The translations under genes were made by a program, and so were the position numbers. DNA of 64,000 nt from Microlunatus flavus (GTDB lineage Bacteria > Actinomycetota > Actinomycetes > Propionibacteriales > Propionibacteriaceae): NCBI RefSeq assembly GCF_900110855.1, contig NZ_FOFA01000012.1, positions 50,021 through 114,020 of the forward strand. The letters run 5' to 3'. Below are positions 44,170 through 54,100 of this stretch, one piece after another; position 1 is the stretch's first letter; every line of letters starts with the position of its first letter. Below the pieces are notes generated by a model, which was not told the origin of the DNA, did no database searches, and worked only from the letters and a program-made list of their open reading frames with translations.

Positions 44170-46335
44170 TCAGCCCTCGAAGACCGCGAGCAGCGAACGG
44201 ACCCGGGGGCTCACGAACACGTCCTCGAGGTGGACCGGACGGCCCTCCGGGTCGGTCAGGGGGACGCGCCAGTTCGGGTACTCGTTGGTCGTGCCGGGCT
44301 GGTTCTGGGCACGGCGGTCGCCGACGGCGTCGGTGAGCGCGACGTTCAGCAGGCGGGACGGCGTCAGCGTGAGGTAGCGGTGCAGCGCCCGTACGGTCTC
44401 CTCGACGTCGGCGCCCTCGGCCAGCACGCCGTGGGCGCGGAGCGCGTCGAGCCAGGCCGCCCGTTCCGCCTCGTCGAGGGCGAGCTCCTCCTCGAAGGGC
44501 CGCGTGAGCACGCCCAGCCGCTCGCGCAGACGGACGTGGTCGCCGGCGAGGTAGGCGGTTGTCGGCGGCAGGTCGTGCGTCGTCACCGAGGCCAGGCAGT
44601 ACTCGCGCCACAGCTCGGGCGCCAGCGGGCTGCCGTCGCCGTCGAAGTCGAACTCGAACCACAGGATCGAGGTGCCGAGGATCCCGCGCCCGCGCAGGTC
44701 CTCGCGGACCCACGGCTCGACCGTGCCGAGGTCCTCCCCCACCACGAGCGCCTCGGAACGGTGCGCCTCGAGGGCGAGGATGCCCACCATCGCCTCGTGG
44801 TCGAGCCGCACGTAGGTGCCGGCCTTCGGCCCGAGGCCCTGCGGGATCCACCACAGCCGGAACAGGCCGATCACGTGGTCGACCCGGATCCCGCCGGCGT
44901 GCCGCAGGATCGTCGACACCATCGCCCGCCACGGCTCGTACGCCGCCTCCGCCAGCCGGTCGGGGCGCCACGGCGGCTGGCTCCAGTCCTGGCCGTGCTG
45001 GTTGTAGGGGTCCGGCGGGGCGCCGACCGTGATGCCCCGCGCGTACGTGTCCTGCAGGCTCCAGGCGTCGGCGCCGCGCGGGTTCACGCCGACGGCGAGG
45101 TCGTGCATGACGCCCAGCCGCATGCCGGCGCGCAGCGCGGCGGCCTGGGCGCCGTCGAGCTGCTCGTCGAGGACCCACTGCAGCCACGACTCGAAGCCGA
45201 CCTCGTCGTCGTGCTCCTGCGCCCAGGCGCGGACGGCCGCGCCCTCCGGGTGGCGCAGGTCCTCGGGCCAGGTCCGGTGGTCGGGGCCGTGCTCGGTGGC
45301 GATCGCGGACCAGGTGGCGAAGTTGCGCAGTCCGTCGCCCTCGCGGGCCCGGTACGCGGCGAAGGCCGCCTCGCGCCCCGGGGTGCGCGGCACCGCGAAC
45401 AGCGCGCGCAGGGCCGCGCGCTTCGCCGTCCACGCGGCGTCCCGGTCGATGACGTCGACCCCGGCGAGGCGGGCGTCGAGGTCGTCGCGCAGCCGCGCGG
45501 TCTGCGCGCGCACCGCGTCCGGCGCGGTCGCGTGCTCGGGGATGCGCTCGACGCGCAGGTACAGGGGGTTGGCGAAGCGGCGCGACGTCGGCAGGTAGGG
45601 CGAGGGTTCCAGGGGCGGGACCGGCTCGGCCGCGTGGAGCGGGTTCACGAGCACGTAGTCCGCGCCGCTGCTGGCGGCCGACCACACCGCCAGGTCCTCG
45701 AGGTCGACGAGGTCGCCGACGCCCCACGACTGCGCCGACGTGACGCTGTAGAGCTGGGTGGCGACGCCCCAGGCCCGCCGCTCCCCGACCGACGCCGGGA
45801 AGCCCAGCCAGCTCGGGGTGACGATCAGCGCCATGGCGGCCTCGTGCACGTCGCCCGCCGCGCCCGTGCTGCGCGCGCGGAGCGTGTGGTAGCCGAGCGG
45901 GAGCGCGGCCGGGACCTCGAACGTCGCCTCGCCCACGGTCCCGCCGCCCGGGTAGGGCCCGTCGACGTGCCGCGCGGGGCTCCAGTTCTCGAGCTGGTGC
46001 AGGTGCTCCCACACGCCGCCCGTCTCGAGGTCGATCCAGACCTCCAGCGCGTCGCCGTCGCGGACGTGGACGTGCACGTGGCCGGTGCGGCCCGAGCGGA
46101 GCGCGAGGACCGGCGGCAGCATGCGGGTCCACGGCTCGAGCTCGCGCGCGGCCAGGGCCTGCGCCGCGGCCTCCGGGGTGCTCGCGTCGACGTCGAGGGC
46201 CGCCAGGACGGCCTCGACGGTCTGGCGACCGACGACGACGTGCTGGCCCTGCCAGTCCCAGTACTCCGTCGCGATCCCGTACGCGTCGGCGAGGGCCTGC
46301 AGCGTCGGGTCCGGGGTCTGCTCGGGCTCGCTCAC
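44170..46335 (-). CDS. malQ: 4-alpha-glucanotransferase (amylomaltase)
   Basis: MalQ transfers glucan chains between maltodextrins. The 721-aa protein is the long actinobacterial GH77 form with an N-terminal extension (about residues 1-170). The nucleophile Asp is in GGIRVDHVIGLFRLWW, the acid/base Glu in VVGEDLGTVEPWV, and SWGVGDLVDLEDL is an early barrel strand. GTG at 46335. It stands alone here, with no maltose transport genes. Confidence 0.95.
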   Translation of the reverse strand: MSEPEQTPDPTLQALADAYGIATEYWDWQGQHVVVGRQTVEAVLAALDVDASTPEAAAQALAARELEPWTRMLPPVLALRSGRTGHVHVHVRDGDALEVWIDLETGGVWEHLHQLENWSPARHVDGPYPGGGTVGEATFEVPAALPLGYHTLRARSTGAAGDVHEAAMALIVTPSWLGFPASVGERRAWGVATQLYSVTSAQSWGVGDLVDLEDLAVWSAASSGADYVLVNPLHAAEPVPPLEPSPYLPTSRRFANPLYLRVERIPEHATAPDAVRAQTARLRDDLDARLAGVDVIDRDAAWTAKRAALRALFAVPRTPGREAAFAAYRAREGDGLRNFATWSAIATEHGPDHRTWPEDLRHPEGAAVRAWAQEHDDEVGFESWLQWVLDEQLDGAQAAALRAGMRLGVMHDLAVGVNPRGADAWSLQDTYARGITVGAPPDPYNQHGQDWSQPPWRPDRLAEAAYEPWRAMVSTILRHAGGIRVDHVIGLFRLWWIPQGLGPKAGTYVRLDHEAMVGILALEAHRSEALVVGEDLGTVEPWVREDLRGRGILGTSILWFEFDFDGDGSPLAPELWREYCLASVTTHDLPPTTAYLAGDHVRLRERLGVLTRPFEEELALDEAERAAWLDALRAHGVLAEGADVEETVRALHRYLTLTPSRLLNVALTDAVGDRRAQNQPGTTNEYPNWRVPLTDPEGRPVHLEDVFVSPRVRSLLAVFEG

Positions 46336-46414
46336 GGGCCACCATCATGCCGTCCGCGACCGCCGGCGTGGCGGGTGGCAGCCGCGCGACGACGAGCAGC
46401 CGATCTCGGCGCCG

Positions 46415-46498
46415 AGGAATTTTCCTAGCCCTGCAAGAAAAGCCTGGATCGTTCGAGGATAAATATGTTCACTCGCGTGTGAAAGTACTCGACGTCGA
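46415..46498 (+). promoter_or_regulatory. AT-rich promoter region of the surface-protein cluster
   Basis: In this GC-rich DNA an AT-rich stretch precedes the first surface gene. It holds AGGAATTTTCCT (46415-46426), a -10-like TAAATAT (46460-46466), a palindrome TTCAC-tcgcgt-GTGAA (46468-46483) just downstream, and TCGACGTCGA (46489-46498). No good -35 box is seen. The leader to the ATG would be about 80 bases. It is the only clear promoter for the four-gene set. Confidence 0.5.
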
Positions 46499-46555
46499 TT
46501 AGCCTTCCTCTCCTCGGGGGCCCAGGTACCCACCCGGACCCAAAGGATCCACCTC

Positions 46556-47131
46556 ATGTCCTCCCTGCTCGGCACCACCCACCCTCCCCTCGCCACCGGC
46601 GTCAGCAGCCGTCGGAGCACCCGCGGCCTGGCCGCCGCGGCCGTCGTCGGCCTGCTCGCCGCCGCTGCCGGGGCCCTGCCCGCGTCCGCCGCGCCCGGTG
46701 ACCAGTCGGCCGACACCACGGTCGCGAACGTCGCCGTGAGCTCGGCGATCACGCTCCAGGGGCTGACCCCGTCCTTCACGCTCACCGGTCTGCCCGGCGA
46801 CACCGTGGCGGAGCTCAGCGCCGTCGCCTACACCGTGCTGACCAACAACGTCGGTGGCTACAACGTCACCGTCCAGGCCGACGCCCCGGCGCTCACGCCG
46901 GCCGGCACGTCGGCCGACACCATCCCGGTCAGCAACCTCGCGGTGCGTCCCAGCGGCAGCGGCGGCGCCTACACCGCCGTGAGCGCGACCAGCCCGATCA
47001 CCCTGCACGGCAGCGGGACGCGGTCCGACGTCGAGGGCGACGACTACGCCGACGACTACCAGATCGACATCCCGTTCGTGGCGGACGACACCTACTCGGT
47101 GACGTTGAACTACATCGCCACGGCCTCCTAG
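46556..47131 (+). CDS. Small secreted WxL-like protein
   Basis: The 191-aa protein has a signal peptide (hydrophobic AAAAVVGLLAAAAGALPASA, then APGD near residue 46). The mature part is one beta-rich domain without tryptophan. It matches the last 130 residues of the 3893-aa protein encoded downstream, sharing LTGLPGDTV, VGGYxVxVQA, DTIPV, VRPSG and DIPFV at the same spacing. Firmicute WxL loci also encode a small protein sharing its domain with the tail of a large one. ATG at 46556 follows AAAGGA. The family is not named from sequence alone. Confidence 0.7.
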   Translation: MSSLLGTTHPPLATGVSSRRSTRGLAAAAVVGLLAAAAGALPASAAPGDQSADTTVANVAVSSAITLQGLTPSFTLTGLPGDTVAELSAVAYTVLTNNVGGYNVTVQADAPALTPAGTSADTIPVSNLAVRPSGSGGAYTAVSATSPITLHGSGTRSDVEGDDYADDYQIDIPFVADDTYSVTLNYIATAS

Positions 47132-47151
47132 GTCGGAAGCTCCTGACTCGG

Positions 47152-48192
47152 GTGGGAACTTCTGCTCGCCGTCGCCTGCGCGCCGGCATCGTGGGGCTGT
47201 GCGTGCTGGCCTGGGCCGGCACGGCGCAGCCGGTCCTCGCGACCGCGGCCCCCACGCCCGACCCGTCGTCCAGCGCCGGGGCCGCCACCGCGGCCCCGGC
47301 GCTGCCGACGCCCTCGATGTCGACGCGGCACGCCACGAGCGACGCGCCGTTCTCGGTCACCGTCAGCCCGGCGCGGCTGAACGTGTCCCAGGACGACCTC
47401 GGCACCACGCACCCCTTCACCGTCGTCAACCGCGGCGAGCAGAAGGTGTCGCTGACGGTGCAGGAGCGCGACTTCGTGGCCCAGCCCGACGGCGGTCTGC
47501 GCTACCAGCCTGACGCCCCGTACGGCGCCGCCGACTGGGTGCACGTGTCACCGGAGCACCTCGAGCTCGCCCCCGGCGAGAGCCGGCAGGTCGCCGTCAC
47601 GTTCGAGGTGCCGGACGAGCCGGAACCCGGCGACCACCAGGTGGCGCTCGTCTTCCTGGCCCCCGCCGGCCGCGGTGACGGCAACATCCAGGTCAACCGC
47701 GGCATCGGGGCCCCCGTGTACGTGACCGTCCCGGGTCCCGTCGACGACTCGGTCCGGCTCAACGGGCTGTCCGGCCCCGGCTGGTCCTTCCGCGGGAACC
47801 CGACGCTGACCGCCAGCCTGACCAGCACCGGAACCGTGCACCGCGACTTCCGCGGTCCGGCCGCGCTCGGCGTGATCGGCACCGACCGTCCCGGCCGCTT
47901 CCCCGACTTCACGGTCTCCCGCGGTGCCGACCGCACGGTCAGCACGACCTGGCACGCCCCGCTGCTGTGCGTGTGCCACCCGACCGTGACGGTGACGAAC
48001 GCGGACGGCGTCATCCAGACCGCCACCGCCCGGGTGGTCGTGCTGCCCTGGTGGGTCCTCGCCGGCCTCCTGGCCGTCGTGCTCGTCGTCGGGGGCGTGG
48101 TGCTGCGGCGGCGCAGCCGGTCCACGCGTGCCGGCGTGACTGCGGGCACGGCGCCCGACGACCTCGGACCCCTCGCCGCCGGGCATGGGTGA
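47152..48192 (+). CDS. DUF916-like (WxL-interacting) surface protein with C-terminal membrane anchor
   Basis: The 346-aa protein has a signal peptide, a low-complexity linker (PTPDPSSSAGAATAAPALP), then a domain like the DUF916 peptidoglycan-binding part of WxL-interacting proteins: FSVTVSPARLNVSQDD, PFTVVNRGEQKVSLTV, WVHVSPEHLELAPGES and VPDEPEPGDHQVALVF. A second beta domain follows (about residues 195-285), then a membrane helix (WWVLAGLLAVVLVVGGVVL) and a basic tail. GTG at 47152 begins 21 bases after the small gene, and the end overlaps the giant gene by eight bases. It probably holds partner proteins at the cell surface. Confidence 0.75.
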   Translation: MGTSARRRLRAGIVGLCVLAWAGTAQPVLATAAPTPDPSSSAGAATAAPALPTPSMSTRHATSDAPFSVTVSPARLNVSQDDLGTTHPFTVVNRGEQKVSLTVQERDFVAQPDGGLRYQPDAPYGAADWVHVSPEHLELAPGESRQVAVTFEVPDEPEPGDHQVALVFLAPAGRGDGNIQVNRGIGAPVYVTVPGPVDDSVRLNGLSGPGWSFRGNPTLTASLTSTGTVHRDFRGPAALGVIGTDRPGRFPDFTVSRGADRTVSTTWHAPLLCVCHPTVTVTNADGVIQTATARVVVLPWWVLAGLLAVVLVVGGVVLRRRSRSTRAGVTAGTAPDDLGPLAAGHG

Positions 48193-51100
48193 CGCGTCCC
48201 TCCGGGTCCGCCCCCGCTCCGGCCGCCCGCTCGTCCTGCTCCTCTGCGTCGCCCTCCTCGGCGGGATGCTGGCCGTCGTCGCGCCGGTCCGGGCGATGGC
48301 GGCCGGCACGGTGCTGTTCCAGAACGGCTTCCACAACCGCACGGTGGACGGCACCGGGGCGGCCACCAAGCCCGCGCTGATCAGCGGCTCGACGAACACC
48401 GCCTGCCTGTCCGCGAGCGGCAACACGAGCACGCCGCCGCTGCTCAGCTGCACCAGCGCCACCGACGCCCAGGGCAGCGGCAAGCTGCGACTCACCGCGG
48501 CCGCGGGCAGCCAGCTGGGCGGCGTGTACGGGGCCACGAGCTTCCCGACGTCGAGCGGGCTCGACGTCACCTTCAACGCCTACCAGTACGGCGGCGGCGG
48601 CGCGGACGGCATGTCCTTCGTGCTGGCGGCGGTCGACCCGACCAACCCGGCGCCGCCGACGACCATCGGGCAGGGGGGAGGCTCGCTCGGCTACTCCCCG
48701 AACGGCGGGGTCGCGGGCCTGCCGAACGCCTACCTCGGCGTCGGGCTCGACGTGTACGGCAACTACAGCGCACCGGACTGGCAGGGCACGGGCTGCACGA
48801 GCAGGACGAACATCACCGCGTCCGTCCCCGGCGCCGTCGTCGTGCGCGGCCCGGGCAACGGGACGGTCGGCTACTGCGGGTTGAGCACCAGCTACGCCGG
48901 CACCACGGCCTCGAGGGTCACGCTGCGGGCCACGACGCGCTCGGCCTCCGTCGTCCCGGTGCAGGTCCTCATCAACCCGGGCACGACGACGTTCACCTCC
49001 GACACGGGCCAGACCGTCGCCGCCGGCACGTACAAGGTGATCTTCACCCCCGTCGGCAGCACCACCAAGAACATCCAGAGCGGCACCCTGCCGACCGTGC
49101 CCACCTCGCTCTACAGCTCGAGCACCTGGCTCAACGCGAACGGCTACCCCAAGCAGCTGGCCTTCGGCTTCATCGGCTCCACCGGCGGCGTCACCGACTA
49201 CCACGAGGCCGACGAGGTCAAGGTCGTCACCTTCAACGCCGTCGCCCAGCTCGCCGTCACCTCGACGAGCTACGTGGCGCCCACCCCGGCGACCGGCGAG
49301 CCGGTCAGCTACGTCGTGACCCCGAGCGTGCAGAGCGGCGTCGACGTCAACCGGCCCGTCACCATGACCCAGACGGTCCCGGCGGGCGTGACGCCGCTGG
49401 GCGCGTACGGCAGCGGGTGGACCTGCGCGAAGCCGACGGGCCAGACGATCACCTGCACGACCACGGCGAGCGCCTTCACCAACGGCACCACGCTGCCGGC
49501 GATCACCGTCGTGGCCGTGGTCACCGGGTCGGGCGTCACGGCCAGCACCGTGCAGAACGGCTCCACCTCGGCGGTGTCGTCGGAGAACGCGAACCCCGCC
49601 AGCGCGACGGTCACGACGCCCGGGACCCTGCCCACCGCACCGTCGGGCCTCACGCTGTCACCCACCTCCGGGGCCACGACCGGCGGCGGGACGGTGACGA
49701 TCAGCGGCACGAACGTCTCCGGCGCCACGGCGATCGAGATCGGCACCACCGCCGAGCAGCAGGCCGGCACGCCGGTCGTCCTGCTGCCCTGCTCGGCCAC
49801 CGTCACCACGGCCTGCTTCACCGTCAGCGGCGGCTCGCTGGTGGTCTCCTCCTGGCCGGCGCGCAGCGCACCGGCCGCGGTCGGCGTCCGGGTCGTCACC
49901 CTCGGCGTGCAGGGCAGCGCGACCTACACGTACGCCGCACGGCCCGCGACGCCGACCGCCCCGAGCGCCACCGCGGGCACGACCAGCGCCACCGTCACCT
50001 GGACCGCCCCGGACCCCAACGGCAGCCCGGTGACGGGCTACGTGGTCACTCCCTACCTCGGCGGCGTCGCCCAGACCCCGGTCACCGTCGACGGCAGCTC
50101 GACGACCCGGACGGTGACCGGGCTGACGGCCGGCGGCAGCTACACCTTCACCGTCGCCGCGACGAACGCCTACGGCACCTCCGCCGCCAGCCCGGCCTCC
50201 TCCGCGGTCGTGCCCTACACGCTGCCGGACGCGCCCACGGTGACCGCGGTGTCGGCCGGCACGTCCTCGGCGACCCTGACCTGGACCGCGCCGTCGGGCA
50301 CCGGGTTCACGCCTCTCACCGGCTACGTCGTCACGCCCTACGTCGGCACCGTCGCCCAGACCCCCACCACGTTCAGCGGGACGACGACCACCCGCACGGT
50401 CACCGGCCTGACGCCCGGCACCGCCTACACGTTCCGGGTCGCCGCGGTGAACGCCGCCGGCACCGGTCCGGCGTCGGCCTCCTCCGCCGCGGTCACCCCG
50501 AACGCCTCCCCCAGCCTGACCTTCGCCGCCCCGCCGTCCGGCGAGGTCGGCGTGGCCTACAGCCGCCAGCTCACCGTCAACGACGGGACCGGCCCGTACA
50601 CGTGGTCGGTCTCCGCCGGTGCGCTACCGGCCGGCCTCACGCTGAACACCACGACCGGCCTGCTGAGCGGCACCCCGACCGCAGCCGGCACCGCGAGCTT
50701 CACCGTGCAGGTGACCGACGCCAGCGGCCAGAGCGCCACCCGCGCGGTCAACCTCGTCGTCGCCGCCCGTCCCACGCTCACCTTCACCCCCGCCTCGGGC
50801 GAGGTCGGCGTCGCGTACGACCAGAGCCCCACCCTCAGCGGCGGGACCGCACCGTTCACCTGGTCGGTCACCGCCGGGTCGCTGCCGCCCGGGGTGTCCC
50901 TCGACCCGGCGACCGGCGCGCTGCGCGGCACCCCGACGACCGCCGGGTCGTACTCCGTCACCGTCCAGGTCAGCGACGCCTTCGCCCAGACGGCCAGCCG
51001 GACCGTCGGCGTCGTCGTCGCCGCGCAGCCCACCCTCGGGGTCGGCAGCAGCACCTCGCCCCAGGTCGGGGTGGCCTACAGCAACACCTTCCCGGTCACG

Positions 51101-54100
51101 GGCGGCACCGGGCCGTACACCTGGTCGGTCAGCGCGGGCAGCCTGCCCGCCGGGCTGGCCCTCGCAGCCGGCACCGGGGCCCTCACCGGCACCCCGACGA
51201 CGGCCGGGGCGTACTCCGCGACGATCACCGTCGTCGACGCCTTCGGCCAGACCGCGTCGCGGACGTTCGCCGGCACCGTCGCCCCCGGGCCCCTGGTGAT
51301 CACCAAGACCGCGAACGCCTCGTCGACGGTGGCCGGCGGGACGGCGACCTTCACGACCACCGTCGCGAACACGGGCCCGGCGTCCTCCGACGTGAGCCTG
51401 ACCGACCCGCTGGCGGGCGTGCTCGACGACGCCACGTACAACGGCGACGCGCGCGCCACCGTGGGCACGGTCTCCTACGCCTCGCCGACCCTCACCTGGA
51501 CCGGAACCCTCGCCCCCGGGGCGACCGCGACGATCACCTACTCGGTCCGGGTCGCGAACCCGGTGCGCGGCGACCAGGTGCTCGCGGGCACCGTCACCTC
51601 CGGCACCCTCGGCACCAACTGCGCGAGCGGCAGCACGGACGCCCGCTGCACCGCCACCGTCACCGTCTCGGGGCTGGGCATCGTGAAGACCGCGAACGTC
51701 GCGTCGACGACGCCGGGCTCCCCCGTCCGCTTCACGGTCACGGCGACGAACACGGGCCGGACCGCCTTCGTCGGCGCCACCTTCACCGACGACCTGACCG
51801 GCGTGCTGGACGACGCGGCGTACGGCGGCGACGCCCGGGCGAGCAGCGGCAGCGTCAGCTTCGCCGGGTCGGCGCTGACCTGGACCGGCAACCTCGCGGC
51901 GGGCGCCGCCGTGACGCTCACCTACACCGTCACCGTCTCCGACCCGGACCCCGGCGACCGGACGCTGCGCGGGACCGTCACCTCCCCCACCGCGGGCAGC
52001 GTCTGCCCCGGCAGCGGCCCGGCCGCGTCGTGCACGGCCGCCGTCACCGTGCTGGTCCCCGCCCTCTCGATCACCGACGCGGCGGCCGTCTCGACGACGA
52101 CGCCGGGCTCGGCCGTGCCGCACACCGTGACCATCGCCAACACCGGGCAGACCGCGTACGCGGGCACGGCCGTGGCGATCGCCCTGGCCGGCGCGCTCGA
52201 CGACGCGGCGTACGCGGGCGACGCGAGCGCGAGCAGCGGCGGGGTGGGCTACGACGCCGACGGCGGCACGCTGACCTGGACCGGCGACCTGGCCGTCGGC
52301 GCGACGGCCACGGTGACCTTCACCCTGACCGTGGCGAACCCGGACTCCGGTGACCGCTCGCTGAGCACGACGGCCAGCTCGACCGCCGCGGGCAGCACCT
52401 GCCCGCCCGGCAGCACCCGGACCGCGTGCACCAGCCGCGTCGCGGTGCGGGTGCCGGCACTGAGCATCACCAAGACCAGCGACGTCAGCTCGACCACCCC
52501 CGGTTCGGTGGTGCGCTGGACCGTGCTCGTCGCGAACACCGGCCAGACGCCGTACACCGGCGCCGGCCTCACCGACCCGTTGGAGGGCGTGCTCGACGAC
52601 GCGACGTTCGGCGGCGACCTCGCGGCCACCACCGGGACGGCCCGCCTGGACGGCGCGGCGGTGCGGTGGTCCGGCGACCTCGCGGTCGGCGCGACCGCCA
52701 CCGTCACCTACTCCGTCACCGTGGCCGACCCCGACGCGGGCGACCGGTCGCTGACCGGCACGGTCGTCTCGACCACGCCGTTCGCCACCTGCGCGCCCGG
52801 CAGCGCCGACCCGCGCTGCACGAGCACCGTGCCCGTCCTGGTGCCCGGGCTGCGCCTCGCCGTCACCACCGACGTCGCCAGCACGATCCCCGGCGCCCCG
52901 GTGCGCTACACCGTCACGGCGACGAACACCGGGCAGACGGCCTACACCGGGGTGCCCGTGAGCGTGGACCTGTCGGGCGCGCTCGACGACGCCGCGTACG
53001 ACAACGACTTCAGCGCGAGCGCGGGCAGCCTGGCGGCCCCCGCGAACGGGGCCCTGGTGTGGACCCTGGACCTGCCGGTCGGCGCCTCCGCGACGGCGAC
53101 CGGTTCGCTGACCGTGCGCGACCCGGACCCGGCCGACCGCTCCCTCGTGGTGACGGCGGTGTCCGCCGCGCCGGGGAGCGCCTGCCCGACCGCGTCGGCC
53201 GACCCCGCGTGCACGTCGACGGTCCCGGTGCTGCTGCCAGGGCTGACCCTCACCAAGACGGCCAGCGTCACCACGGTGCAGCCGGGCCAGCCGGTCACCT
53301 ACACGATCACGGCGACCAACGACGGGCAGAGCGTGCAGCAGGCCGCGAGCCTGACCGACCCGCTGGCGGCCGTGCTGACCGACGCCACCTTCGACGGGAC
53401 CGTCACCGCGAGCACCGGCACCGCCTCGTACGCGGACGGCACGGTGGCCTGGACCGGCCGCCTGGAACCCGGCCAGTCCGCCACCGTCGCCTACACGGTC
53501 GTCGTGCGCGACCCCGACCCCGGCGACAAGCTGCTGCTCAACACCGTCGTCTCGTCGGCCCCCGGCAGCAACTGCCGCAGCGGCAGCGGCGACGCCCGCT
53601 GCACCAGCGTGGTCCGCGTCCTCGTGCCGCAGCTGACGCTGGCGGTGACGGCCGACCACGCCACGACCGTGCCGGGCGCCCTGGTCGGGTTCACGGCGAC
53701 CCTGACGAACTCCGGCGGCACCACGTACGCGGGCACGACCGTCGAGGGTGCGCTGGGCGCGCTGCTCGACGACGCCGTCCTGGTCGGCGACGTGTCGTCC
53801 AGCTCCGGTGCGGCGACCGTCTCCGGCGGGGTGCTGCGCTGGTCGGGGTCGCTCGCGCCAGGAGCCCGCGCCACGGTCACCTTCTCCGCCCGGGTGAACG
53901 CGGCCGACGTCGGCGACGACCTGCTCACCGTGGCCCTGACGTCGTCCGCGTCCGGCAGCACCTGCGCCGCCGGCGGCAGCGACCCCCGCTGCCGCGTGAC
54001 GGTCCCGGTCGCGCGGCTCGTCATCGAGCGCCAGGCGCAGGAGACGACCGCGACGCCGGGCTCGACGATCCACATCCCCGCCGTGTACACCAACACCGGC

